A stretch of 64,000 nucleotides of DNA, from assembly GCA_038205115.1 (NCBI GenBank), contig JBBRCE010000026.1, positions 1 to 64,000 on the forward strand. Reading direction: 5' to 3'. Positions 26,093 through 34,383 of the stretch are shown in pieces. The translations under genes were made by a program, and so were the position numbers. Each line of letters begins with the position of its first letter. The first letter of the stretch is position 1. This DNA comes from JBBRCE01 sp038205115 (GTDB lineage Bacteria > Planctomycetota > Planctomycetia > Pirellulales > JBBRCE01). The notes below the pieces were generated by a model that was given only the letters and a program-made list of their open reading frames with translations, had not been told where the DNA came from and ran no database searches.

Positions 26093-26647
26093 CTATTTGA
26101 TCTCGACTTCGGCCGGAGCAATCACGCGCGCTGAATTGGCGTCGCCCGTCCAAACTGGCAATTCACAACGCGTGGCCTCCCAGCCCGGATGGCAGAGCAG
26201 ACCGCGTAGCGGCGGCTGGCCGCTCAAATTTCCGGTCAGTCGATAACGGGCGGCGTCGAATCCCACCGGAACATCTATGGCCGCCCCTTCCTCGCCGTTG
26301 ACTGCCGGCTTCAACGCGAAAACTCGATCCAGCAACTTGCGACAATCGCGATGAATGTCGCGCACCGCTGCGCCGATCTGTGTATCCGTGTAAGACTCGA
26401 TCGGTTCTTGCAGGAAATCCACTAAACGGGCCTCGCGCTGCATTGCCGCCAAGAGTGCCAGCGCTTCGTGTCGATTGGGCTGCGGTTGGCGAGCGGCAAC
26501 TGGCTTTTCTGCGGTTTTCTCCGCAGCCGGTTGTTCGAGCGGCGTTTTCGCACCGTCGGCTTTCATTGCCCGATCGACGACCAAAAACGTGTGCAAATTG
26601 AATAGCACGCCGAATAAGGCGCGGAAGGCCAGAATCAGTCGACTCAT
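26093..26647 (-). CDS. DUF2760 family protein
   Basis: 184 aa. N-terminal hydrophobic segment ('LILAFRALFGVLFN'), Ala/Pro/Lys linker, then the DUF2760 core: 'HEALALLAAMQREARLVDFLQEPIESYTDTQIGAAVRDIHRDCRKLLD' and 'GFDAARYRLTGNLSGQPPLRGLLCHPGWEATRCELP'. In many bacteria, as I recall, DUF2760 genes lie next to dnaK-like genes, suggesting a link to Hsp70 function, but no chaperone gene is near here. Convergent with the HtrA-like gene, 25 bp away. Confidence 0.88.
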   Translation of the reverse strand: MSRLILAFRALFGVLFNLHTFLVVDRAMKADGAKTPLEQPAAEKTAEKPVAARQPQPNRHEALALLAAMQREARLVDFLQEPIESYTDTQIGAAVRDIHRDCRKLLDRVFALKPAVNGEEGAAIDVPVGFDAARYRLTGNLSGQPPLRGLLCHPGWEATRCELPVWTGDANSARVIAPAEVEIK

Positions 26648-26854
26648 AAAACTCTCTCAAATACGCGGCAATTATCTGCTGCCCCACAATCGTCGCACGC
26701 CCTGTGAGTTAAGGATGCTCGCATACGCGGCCGGAATGTCAAGGGTCACGCCACGATCCCACGTTTGAAAGGGCGGCTTTCAGATTTTGCCTGGTTTGTT
26801 AAACTAGGGCAACATCAGGGCCGCAGCGCTGCGTGCGGCCGTTTCTATCACCTC

Positions 26855-27430
26855 ATGCAAGGTACGACCGACGTGTACGATCGCTCGCTGCTCCACTCGC
26901 TGATTCGCGACAAAGCGTTAAAATTCGGCGACTTTACGCTCGCTTCCGGCAAGAAGGCCAAGTATTACCTGGATGGCAAGCAAGTCACACTCGACTCGTT
27001 GGGCGCGCGTTTAGTTGGCGAAGGCATTTTAGAATTGCTGAAGTCGGATCCCGTGTTGCCGCGCGCCGTGGGCGGAATGGCGATCGGCGCTGACCCGATT
27101 ACCGCCGCCGTGATTACAATGGCAGGCGTGCAAGGCGTGCCCTTACAGGGATTCATGGTGCGCAAAGAGGCCAAGGGGCATGGCACGCAGCGATATATCG
27201 AAGGCCCCGTGGCGGCCGGCGATCATGTGGCAATTGTTGAAGACGTGGTCACGACCGGAGGTTCTTCATTGGACGCGATTCGCCGCTGCGAAGAATTCGG
27301 ACTGAAAGTCACACGCGTGATAGCCATTATCGATCGCGTCGAAGGCGGACGCGAAGCTTTCACGGGTCGCGGATACCGCTTCGACAGTCTACTCACCATT
27401 CGTGATTTCGGCCTAGAACCGCCCGCATAA
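26855..27430 (+). CDS. pyrE: Orotate phosphoribosyltransferase
   Basis: Converts orotate and PRPP to OMP in de novo pyrimidine synthesis. 191 aa. Seen: 'LKFGDFTLASGKKAKYYLDGKQVTLD' (N-terminal orotate-binding motif), the flexible catalytic loop 'VRKEAKGHGTQRYIEG' at residues 102-117, and the PRPP-binding signature 'VAIVEDVVTTGGSSLDAI' at 125-142. The ATG at 26855 gives the usual family length; an in-frame GTG at 26873 preceded by AAGG is possible, and the frame stays open to 26765 with no conserved residues. No other pyr gene is in the window. Confidence 0.95.
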   Translation: MQGTTDVYDRSLLHSLIRDKALKFGDFTLASGKKAKYYLDGKQVTLDSLGARLVGEGILELLKSDPVLPRAVGGMAIGADPITAAVITMAGVQGVPLQGFMVRKEAKGHGTQRYIEGPVAAGDHVAIVEDVVTTGGSSLDAIRRCEEFGLKVTRVIAIIDRVEGGREAFTGRGYRFDSLLTIRDFGLEPPA

Positions 27431-27488
27431 TCTCTGCCAGCGTTCTGCGAGCATCCTTCACGTCGGCCGATTGACCGCGAGTCTCAGT

Positions 27489-28016
27489 TCAATCGTAACG
27501 ATAAAAATCCTCCGGAATCGGATGGTCCATTACGCGGCCGAATTCGGTCGTGGTCCGCTGCTGACCCATGGAATGCCAAGGGCCAACGTCCTTCAATTCT
27601 GGCATGATCTCTAGCAACTGTTCCATCAATTGCATCACCATCCGACGCATGGAGGGCGTGTTGGCTTTTTCCAGCATGGCAGCGGCGGTCTTCATCAATT
27701 TGACCATCCGCGCCCGCGCCAGAACGGGCGGCGATAACGGCATGTCGTCATCGACGAGCAGTTCGTGGGCCGGAACCTCCAGCACTTTCTGCCATTGGTA
27801 AAGCGCACTCAATGGCAGATCGGCTGCCTCGTCTTCTTGTTTGCGTGCCGTTTCGACGTCAATTCTAAGACGGCGTGCGACGTTGCGGATCGATACACCC
27901 TGCTGCTTCCGCACAACGTGCAGGCGATGCAGGGCCCGCTGACCATCTTTCAGCTTTGGCTTGGGAGTCTCATCATGAAGACCTCCCCCTTGGCAATCCA
28001 CTTCCGCGATACTCAT
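27489..28016 (-). CDS. XRE-like helix-turn-helix regulator
   Basis: 175 aa. Residues about 28-90 form a Cro/C1-type helix-turn-helix ('LHVVRKQQGVSIRNVARRLRIDVETARKQEDEAADLPLSALYQWQKVLEVP'), in which the ARR/RIDV segment is the turn and recognition helix. The C-terminal part 'RMVKLMKTAAAMLEKANTPSMRRMVMQLMEQLLEIMPEL' is a long helix likely for dimerisation. The ATG at 28016 has GGAG 7 nt upstream and is preferred over 28106. Divergent from the DUF4432/GH88 genes, which are plausible targets; that link is inference. Confidence 0.8.
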   Translation of the reverse strand: MSIAEVDCQGGGLHDETPKPKLKDGQRALHRLHVVRKQQGVSIRNVARRLRIDVETARKQEDEAADLPLSALYQWQKVLEVPAHELLVDDDMPLSPPVLARARMVKLMKTAAAMLEKANTPSMRRMVMQLMEQLLEIMPELKDVGPWHSMGQQRTTTEFGRVMDHPIPEDFYRYD

Positions 28017-28431
28017 GGGACTCTCCGTTCCAATGTGACAGAATCCGCTGGAAAAACCGCACCAAACGCCATTGCAACACACAACACATTCTCTACGCGC
28101 ATGCACCGTCGTGAACCAACTTCGAATTCTACGAATTCAAAGCCAGTCGATGCTCGGATTGCTCCAACGACTAACGCCGCTCGAGCTGTTGTGCAGACCT
28201 GCCTGAGATGTGAGATGCCCCTTGCCCGTGATTCATAGTAGGCCGCTTGCAGCCGGCAGGCAAGCCGACGATGTTGCAGTCGTAGCATGCGGTTTTCCGC
28301 ATATTTAATTCTTGCGTTTCGCCAAACCATTCTGTGTGGGGGCGTAGAAAAAACGGTCCCACCGCGCTAAACTCTGTCAGTTGTCATCGCGACTGCAATA
28401 GTCGACCGTTCTTACACACGCCGGGGCATGC
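28017..28431. other. Divergent intergenic region between regulator and epimerase gene
   Basis: 415 bp without a supported gene. A minus-strand frame at 28171-28362 has no ribosome-binding site or recognisable product. Two GAATTC hexamers 3 bp apart near 28125-28139 make a small dyad. No clear promoter was identified. Confidence 0.45.
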
Positions 28432-29577
28432 ATGTCGCAAAATTCTTGGTCGCTGATCGATGCTCAAAGTGGCCAAAGCGTCGATCAACTTATCTTGAGT
28501 TCCAGCCAGTTAGGCTTAAATAACTGTCGTGTCGAGCGTCGGACACTTCGCGGCGGACTGCGCGAAGGCGTTGAACTGTTGGAAATCGATAATGGTCGGT
28601 TGCGTTTTGCGTTGTTGCCGCAGCGCGGAATGGGCGTCTGGAAAGCCTGGCACGGCGCCACGGAAATCGGCTGGCAGTCGCCGGTCGCCGGCCCCGTGCA
28701 TCCCCGCTTTGTTCCGCTGACAGAACCGAGCGGGCTTGGATGGCTGGACGGTTTTGACGAACTGCTCGTGCGCTGCGGTCTATACAGTAACGGAGCGCCG
28801 GAGTTCGACGACCGCGGGCAACTGAAATTTCCGCTGCATGGGCTGATTGCCAATCGTCCGGCCCATCAGCTCGAAGTTTCAGTCGACCCCGAAAACGGTG
28901 AAATCTCGGTCGTGGGCTCGGTCGACGAAACTCGGTTTCACTTCCAGAAATTACGGTTGAAAAGCACCATTACCACGCGAATCGGCGAGCCCGGATTTCG
29001 AATTGTCGACCAAGTCACGAACCTATCCGGGAACCCTGGCGAAATGGAATTGCTATACCACATCAATTTTGGTCCGCCGCTGCTGTCGGCTGGCGGGCGA
29101 TTGGTCGCGCCGGCAAAAAACGTCACGCCACGGACGCCTCACGCCGCGCGTGACGCACAGACCTGGGATCTCTATGCGGAACCTCAAGTGGCTGCGGAAG
29201 AACAAGTCTACTTTCTGGAACTGCTCGGCGATTCGCAGTCTCAAACCCGCGTGCTTTTAAAGAACTTTGATAGTTCGCTCGGCGTGAGTCTGGCATTTGA
29301 TCTACGGCAACTGCCAGCCTTCACGCTTTGGAAAAATGCTGCGACACTGCAAGATGGCTATGTGACCGGTCTGGAACCGGGCGTGAATTTCCCAAACCCA
29401 CGCAGCATTGAAAAAGCGGCTGGCCGCGTGATTGCCTTAGCGGCTGGCGAAACCCGCCGTTTCGAACTCGCGTTGGAATTCCATGCCGATCGCGCCGCCG
29501 TCGCGCGGTCGGAACAACAAATCGCTTCGATTCTCGGTTCGCAGCAAACGGTCATCCACTCTGCACCGGGCGGGTAA
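28432..29577 (+). CDS. DUF4432 family protein, aldose 1-epimerase-like
   Basis: 381 aa, cytoplasmic (no signal peptide). The fold pattern is that of galactose mutarotase-like proteins: 'ELLEIDNGRLRFALLPQRGMGVWKAWHGATEIGWQSPV', 'WLDGFDELLVRCGLYSNGAPEFDDRGQLKFPLHGLIANRPAHQLEV', 'YHINFGPPLLSAGGRLVAPAKNVTPRTP'. The conserved His in FPLHGL and the following Asn/Arg are the usual sugar-binding positions. DUF4432 members are often in sugar catabolism operons; the paired GH88 gene 67 bp downstream supports work on uronic acid or related sugars. Exact reaction unknown. Confidence 0.85.
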   Translation: MSQNSWSLIDAQSGQSVDQLILSSSQLGLNNCRVERRTLRGGLREGVELLEIDNGRLRFALLPQRGMGVWKAWHGATEIGWQSPVAGPVHPRFVPLTEPSGLGWLDGFDELLVRCGLYSNGAPEFDDRGQLKFPLHGLIANRPAHQLEVSVDPENGEISVVGSVDETRFHFQKLRLKSTITTRIGEPGFRIVDQVTNLSGNPGEMELLYHINFGPPLLSAGGRLVAPAKNVTPRTPHAARDAQTWDLYAEPQVAAEEQVYFLELLGDSQSQTRVLLKNFDSSLGVSLAFDLRQLPAFTLWKNAATLQDGYVTGLEPGVNFPNPRSIEKAAGRVIALAAGETRRFELALEFHADRAAVARSEQQIASILGSQQTVIHSAPGG

Positions 29578-29644
29578 TTGTGGCGGCCGAAACGCTTGAC
29601 TAAACAACTCCCCGCGCCGTCGCACATCCGCAAAACAAATTCGT

Positions 29645-30766
29645 ATGATTAACGTCGATGTCACGCAGTTGAACCGGGCGCTTGAGTTTGCTGAGCGGCA
29701 AGTCGACGCCCTGGTGCGGCACAGCCCTGATTATTTTCCAATCTACACGGTCAAAGGCCGTTGGCGGCACGCGGGCGAGTTGTGGACCAATTGGACCGGC
29801 GGCTTTCTGGCCGGCATGATGTGGCAATTTCATCTCCGCACGGGCAATGCCTTGTGGCGCGAGCGAGCCGAGCATTATTCGCGATTGCTCGAACATCGGC
29901 AGCACGATCGCGATGTGCATGACCTGGGCTTTATTTTTCTCAGCACCTACTTGCCTTGGTATCAACTCGATTCAGCCGCTGCGCTGCACGAGGTGTTGAT
30001 TCAGGCCGGCCGCACGCTCGCCTTGCGTTTTATGGAAAAAGGGCAATATTTGCGGTCGTTCGTTGCGCCCGAATCGTTGTTCATCGACATCATGATGAAC
30101 GTGCCAATTATTTATTACGCAGCCCGTGAAACCGGTGACCAACAATTGCAACGGATCGCCGACGCCCATTGCCGCACCACGCGCGACACAATCGTGCGGC
30201 CGGATGGTTCCACGGCGCACGAAGGTATTTTTGATTTGCAGACCGGCCAGTTCTTGCGTGAAACCACTCATCAAGGTTGGCGGTCGGATAGCGCTTGGGC
30301 GCGCGGACTGGCATGGTCGCTGTACGGCTATAGCAAAGTTTACGCCTTGACCGGCAACCCAGAGTATCTGGCCGTTGCCGAGCGGAACGCGGACTTCTGG
30401 CTGACGCATCTTCCTGCGGATCACGTGCCCTACTGGGATTTTCGCGCGGACCTATCGCAACCTTTGCCGTGGGGGGCACAAAAAGACAGTTCGGCCGCGG
30501 CGATTGCCGCCAGCGGACTGCTCGATCTCGAAGCGCAAACCAAAAACGTCGATCGCGCGCTGATCTACCGGCAAACCGCGCTGGCCATGCTCGAAGCACT
30601 CGTTCAGCCTCAATATCTGGCCGACCAAACGCCGGGTTGGGAAGGAATTCTCAAGCATGGCGTTTACCACACGGCAAAGAACTTGGGAGTCGATGAATCC
30701 GTCATGTGGGGAGAATACTTTTTTGTCGAAGCATTGACCAAAGCGGTAACGACACCCAGCAGATAG
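29645..30766 (+). CDS. GH88 unsaturated glucuronyl hydrolase
   Basis: Hydrolyses the unsaturated uronic acid from oligosaccharides left by polysaccharide lyases. 373 aa, (alpha/alpha)6 barrel. Asp93 in 'VHDLGF' and Asp148 in 'FIDIMMN' match the two catalytic aspartates of Bacillus unsaturated glucuronyl hydrolase (Asp88 and Asp149). Also 'LWTNWTGGFLAGMMWQFH' and 'SAWARGLAWSLYGYSKVY'. No signal peptide, so it acts on imported oligosaccharides. Same direction as the epimerase-like gene and probably one operon; no lyase or transporter is in the window. Confidence 0.93.
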   Translation: MINVDVTQLNRALEFAERQVDALVRHSPDYFPIYTVKGRWRHAGELWTNWTGGFLAGMMWQFHLRTGNALWRERAEHYSRLLEHRQHDRDVHDLGFIFLSTYLPWYQLDSAAALHEVLIQAGRTLALRFMEKGQYLRSFVAPESLFIDIMMNVPIIYYAARETGDQQLQRIADAHCRTTRDTIVRPDGSTAHEGIFDLQTGQFLRETTHQGWRSDSAWARGLAWSLYGYSKVYALTGNPEYLAVAERNADFWLTHLPADHVPYWDFRADLSQPLPWGAQKDSSAAAIAASGLLDLEAQTKNVDRALIYRQTALAMLEALVQPQYLADQTPGWEGILKHGVYHTAKNLGVDESVMWGEYFFVEALTKAVTTPSR

Positions 30767-30899
30767 GCACGCCGCCACATGGGTAACGCCGGCGCTGTTC
30801 GCACGTGCCGCGTTGCGTGTACCGCACTGGCGCCGTGTCGCCGCACCAATGCTGACCGCGTCACTTGCTGCAACTGTTTAACGCTTGCCGTGTCGCACG

Positions 30900-30928
30900 T
30901 TGACTCGTAAAATCGCCTGTTCTGCAAT
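30900..30928 (+). promoter_or_regulatory. Probable sigma-70 promoter of the metallo-beta-lactamase-fold gene
   Basis: TTGACT (30900-30905), exactly 17 nt, TGCAAT (30923-30928). Predicted transcription start near 30935, giving a leader of about 58 nt before the ATG at 30993. The -35 matches five of six consensus bases and the -10 four of six. Confidence 0.5.
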
Positions 30929-30992
30929 TGGCAGGCAACCGACCGATACTTCATGCGTCGGCAACGCGATTTGGCAAGACAAGGGACCGCGC

Positions 30993-31775
30993 ATGTTAGC
31001 CCGTAAACCAATTTTCCCGCATGTGATCGAGATTAACCATCAGGCGGGCCAGCGTTTGGGCTGCAATGTCTATTTGGTCTACGACGGCGCCGAGTGGCTG
31101 ATGATCGATATCGGCTTCGACGACACGGTCGAAGAAATCATCGACATGATCCGGCAGTTGGACTTTCCGCTTTCGGCTTGTAAGACGATCATTGCGACGC
31201 ATGCGGACGTTGATCATATTCAAGGACTCGCCAAAGCCAAGCAGTTGCTCAAGACCAACGTCACCGGACATCCACTGGCCGTTGAACCGCTCGCCACGGG
31301 CGACAAGATCAAAACCTTTGCCGAGATTCACGCGCAAAACATCCACATGGAAATGCCGCCGGTAAAGATCGATCATTTGATCGATAACGGCGATAAAATC
31401 CGCATCGGCGGAATCGATCTCGAAGTCTGGCACACGCCGGGCCATACCGACAGCCAACTCTCGTTCCGGCTAGGCAATCTGCTCTTCAGTGGAGACAACA
31501 TCTACCGCGATGGTTGCGTCGGAGCCATCGACGCCCACCACGGCAGCGATATTCCTGCATTCATCAAATCTCTCCAGCGGATTCGCGGCAGCGATGTGGA
31601 GTGGCTGTTGCCCAGCCACGGACCGATCTTCCGCAAAGATAATGCGCTGCTGGACGCCGCCATCAAGCGGTTAGACGGCTATCTGCACATGGCCGACTGG
31701 GGCACCTGCGCCATTGATTGGCCGTTGATGGATCAGTGGGATCGTGAATTGGCGGAAGGCAAACCGTTGGCGTGA
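30993..31775 (+). CDS. Metallo-beta-lactamase-fold hydrolase
   Basis: 260 aa cytoplasmic protein. Motifs: 'THADVDHIQG' at residues 69-78, 'HTPGHTDSQLSF', 'LLFSGDNIYRDG' and 'PSHGPIF'. The usual HxHxDH metal motif reads H70-A-D72-V-D74-H75, so the second His is Asp; this changes the first metal site. The remaining His (HTPGH), bridging Asp (SGD) and final His (SHG) are present, so a di-metal hydrolase is still likely. Substrate unknown; glyoxalase II-like thioesters are a guess. The ATG at 30993 has AAGGGA 7 nt upstream. Confidence 0.85.
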   Translation: MLARKPIFPHVIEINHQAGQRLGCNVYLVYDGAEWLMIDIGFDDTVEEIIDMIRQLDFPLSACKTIIATHADVDHIQGLAKAKQLLKTNVTGHPLAVEPLATGDKIKTFAEIHAQNIHMEMPPVKIDHLIDNGDKIRIGGIDLEVWHTPGHTDSQLSFRLGNLLFSGDNIYRDGCVGAIDAHHGSDIPAFIKSLQRIRGSDVEWLLPSHGPIFRKDNALLDAAIKRLDGYLHMADWGTCAIDWPLMDQWDRELAEGKPLA

Positions 31776-31926
31776 GCCGCACGCGCTGAAGTATTCGACC
31801 GACGTGATTGCGGCGTGAGAATTTTGTGCGTATCACTGCGCGGGCTGTAACGGACCGGCCTGAATGTTAAGCTAAGCGAATCCTGCCGTCGCTGGTATCA
31901 ATATATTTGCGAAAGGGAGAGATCCA

Positions 31927-33342
31927 ATGCCGTTGCGCCCTATCGTTTGCAACTTCTTGTTCAACGCCGCTTTGCTTTCGACCGCAATCGTGCTGATTGC
32001 CTGGCCGCGCTGTGTGATTGCGGCGGACAGCCCGTTCGACAAAATCGAGCACGTGGTGGTGATCTACCAGGAGAATTGGAGCTTCGATGGCCTGTACGGC
32101 AAGTTCCCAGGCGCCGACGGAATCAGCGGTGCCAGCGACGTTTCGATCCGTCAACTGGATCAGCACAATCAGCCGTACGTGACGCTGCCGCAGCCATTGA
32201 CTTACGACAAGGCGCTGAAAAAAGTCGTAAACGACAAACGCTTTCCAAGCGACTTGCCGGTCAAACCGTTCGATTGCGCGCGCTTCGTCAAGCCCGACGA
32301 CACCACCGGCGACATAATTCACAAGTTCTTTCACGAACAATATCAGATCAATGGCGGCAAGATGAATCAGTTTGTTGCGTGGAGCGACGCGGGCGGGCTG
32401 ACGATGAGCTACTACGACGCCACCAACATGGCGGAGGGCAAGCTGGGCCAGGAGTTTGTCATGTGCGATCGTTTCTTTCACGCGGCCTACGGCGGTTCGT
32501 TTTTAAACCACTTTTGGTTTGTCGCAGCCTCGACGCCCATTTGGAAAAATCCGCCGGAAGAAGTCATTTGCGTCGAGAAGCCGGGCGAAAAAATCACCGA
32601 CGATAAGGCCGTCTGGCGCGACACTTCATCCTCTGAAAAAACCTGTTACGCCCTCAACACATTGCGTTCGATCGATCCGCCCTACAAGCAAGGCAAGTTG
32701 CCGTCCGAAAAAGATCGCCAGACGTTGTTGCCGCTGTTGACCACGCCAACCATCGGTGATCGACTGAACGACGCAGGTATCACCTGGGCATGGTATGCCG
32801 GCGGATGGGACGACGCGTTGGCCGGCAAACCGCACGAGACGTATCAGTTTCACCACAATCCGCTGGTCTATTTCGAAAACTTCAAAGCCGGATCTGCCGG
32901 CCGCAAAGAGCATATTCGCGACGAAACCGAATTCGCCGCCAACATCCGCGACGGCAAGCTGCCGGCCGTTACGTTCATAAAGCCTTTGGGCGTGAATAAC
33001 GAACATCCCGGCTACGCGACGCTTGCGATCGGTCAAAAGCATGTGGCCGATTTGGTCCAATTAATTCGCGATAGCGACTACTGGAAGACCTGTCTGATCG
33101 TCGTCACCTATGACGAAAATGGCGGTCGCTGGGATCACGTGGCACCACCGAAGGTCGATCGCTGGGGCTGTGGCACGCGTGTGCCGACGATTGTAGTCTC
33201 GCCGCTGGCCAAAAAGGCGTTTGTTGACCATACGGTTTACGATACCACCTCGGTGCTCAAAACCATCGAAGTTCGCTGGAACCTCAAGCCGCTTTCCGAC
33301 CGCGATGCCAACGCGTCGGATCTCCGCAACGCGCTGCAGTAA
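31927..33342 (+). CDS. Secreted phosphoesterase (phospholipase C / acid phosphatase family)
   Basis: 471 aa with a signal peptide (residues 1-33, cleavage near CVIAAD). The phosphoesterase pattern is clear: 'IEHVVVIYQENWSFDGLYGKFPGADG' (metal site ENxSFD), 'FFHEQYQINGGKMNQFVAWSDAGG', 'FFHAAYGGSFLNHFWFVAAS', and 'VVTYDENGGRWDHVAPP' (second metal site). Members include bacterial non-haemolytic phospholipases C and acid phosphatase AcpA. Probably scavenges phosphate in the periplasm or outside. AGGGAGAG just upstream of the ATG is a good ribosome-binding site. Confidence 0.9.
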   Translation: MPLRPIVCNFLFNAALLSTAIVLIAWPRCVIAADSPFDKIEHVVVIYQENWSFDGLYGKFPGADGISGASDVSIRQLDQHNQPYVTLPQPLTYDKALKKVVNDKRFPSDLPVKPFDCARFVKPDDTTGDIIHKFFHEQYQINGGKMNQFVAWSDAGGLTMSYYDATNMAEGKLGQEFVMCDRFFHAAYGGSFLNHFWFVAASTPIWKNPPEEVICVEKPGEKITDDKAVWRDTSSSEKTCYALNTLRSIDPPYKQGKLPSEKDRQTLLPLLTTPTIGDRLNDAGITWAWYAGGWDDALAGKPHETYQFHHNPLVYFENFKAGSAGRKEHIRDETEFAANIRDGKLPAVTFIKPLGVNNEHPGYATLAIGQKHVADLVQLIRDSDYWKTCLIVVTYDENGGRWDHVAPPKVDRWGCGTRVPTIVVSPLAKKAFVDHTVYDTTSVLKTIEVRWNLKPLSDRDANASDLRNALQ

Positions 33343-33514
33343 TTTTGGTGGCTGACACACGCAGGTGCAGCCCGCGCCGCGCGGTGGCTGATCGTCCGGA
33401 CTGGTTTTTAGCGAATCACCACCGTCCACCGTGCTTGGGCTTGCTCACTGCGGCAAGTCGCAGAAAGTCATCGGCAGTTGCAATTTTTCTTGCAGAAGCC
33501 TGCGCGCACTGCGA

Positions 33515-33531
33515 TTGGCATGCGGCTTGCC
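33515..33531 (+). promoter_or_regulatory. Sigma-54-like -24/-12 promoter of the DUF892 gene
   Basis: TTGGCATGCGGCTTGCC matches the sigma-54 consensus YTGGCACG-N4-TTGCW with the correct GG-N10-GC spacing; the two deviations are T for C at position 7 and C for W at the end. Transcription would start near 33542, leaving about 45 nt before the ATG at 33587. An upstream enhancer site was not identified. Confidence 0.5.
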
Positions 33532-33586
33532 AGCGTCTTCCGGCCGGTACTTTTTTTGTTTTCAACCAATGCAGGGGATCTCAGCC

Positions 33587-34093
33587 ATGGCCACAATCAA
33601 GACGTTCGATGACCTATTTTTAAACGAGTTGCGCGACATCTACAGCGCCGAGAAGCAGTTGATTAAAGCGTTACCCAAGATGGCCAAAGCCGCAAACTCT
33701 GACAAACTCCGTGCGGGCTTCGAAGAGCACTTGGCACAAACGCAGATCCATGCCGAGCGGCTGGAGAGCATCCTGAATGAACTTGGCAAGACCACTCGCG
33801 GCGAAAAATGCGCCGCCATGGAAGGCTTGATTGAAGAGGGCAAAAAAGCCATCGAAGAAATCGAAGATCCCATGGTCTTGGATGCCGCATTGATCGGCGC
33901 GGCTCAGCGCGTAGAGCATTACGAAATGGCCGCGTATGGAACTGCCGCGACATTTGCCAAATTGCTCGGAAACAAGTCCGCCGAGAAACTTCTGCGTCAA
34001 ACACTTTCGGAGGAAAAGGCGACCGACGAAAAACTGACCAAACTCGCGGAGAGTGAGATCAATCCGGCCGCTCAAATGACGAACGCATCGTAA
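33587..34093 (+). CDS. Ferritin-like DUF892 (YciE/YciF-type) stress protein
   Basis: 168-aa four-helix bundle. 'LFLNELRDIYSAEKQLIKALPKMAKAA' (first metal-ligand helix), 'FEEHLAQTQIHAERLESIL' (ExxxH), 'LIGAAQRVEHYEMAAYGTA' (ExxxxY) and 'LRQTLSEEKATDEKL' are the four ligand-bearing helices of the family, with the carboxylate/His spacing of a di-iron site. The family is associated with osmotic, oxidative and stationary-phase stress. AGGGGA 8 nt upstream of the ATG at 33587. Expression probably depends on the sigma-54-like site. Confidence 0.92.
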   Translation: MATIKTFDDLFLNELRDIYSAEKQLIKALPKMAKAANSDKLRAGFEEHLAQTQIHAERLESILNELGKTTRGEKCAAMEGLIEEGKKAIEEIEDPMVLDAALIGAAQRVEHYEMAAYGTAATFAKLLGNKSAEKLLRQTLSEEKATDEKLTKLAESEINPAAQMTNAS

Positions 34094-34163
34094 CCAACGT
34101 GCGTGATCTCGGCCCGGCGTCGTTCCAACGCCTTGCTGAAAAAATGTTTAGGGTACTCATGCT

Positions 34164-34207
34164 TGAGCCCGGCACTTACATCCTAAGTGCCGGGCTCATT
34201 GTTTTGC
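34164..34207 (+). terminator. Intrinsic terminator after the DUF892 gene
   Basis: Perfect 15-bp stem (34164-34178 with 34184-34198) and a 5-nt loop, followed by TTGTTTT. It lies 70 bp after the DUF892 stop and before the tRNA promoter. The T tract is interrupted, but the stem is very stable. Confidence 0.7.
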
Positions 34208-34251
34208 TGCCCCGTGATGCGTCGGGCGCGACGCTTTTTTCGCCCCGCCCC

Positions 34252-34279
34252 TTGATAACTATACTCAAACGGCTAAATT
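34252..34279 (+). promoter_or_regulatory. Probable promoter of tRNA-Lys
   Basis: TTGATA (34252-34257), 16 nt, TAAATT (34274-34279), ending 31 bp before the tRNA 5' end. An overlapping TATACT at 34260-34265 is an alternative -10 without a good -35. Confidence 0.45.
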
Positions 34280-34310
34280 ATTGCTTCTGTCTGCTGGCGG
34301 TCGCCAGCCG

Positions 34311-34383
<73 letters not shown>

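Noticed and set aside
28171..28362. 63-codon minus-strand frame with several Cys
   Set aside because: No ribosome-binding site, no family resemblance, and it lies where both divergent promoters are expected.
33541..33565. CCGGCCGG followed by a T run as a terminator
   Set aside because: The palindrome has no loop and the stem is too short; it lies between the sigma-54-like promoter and the DUF892 start.
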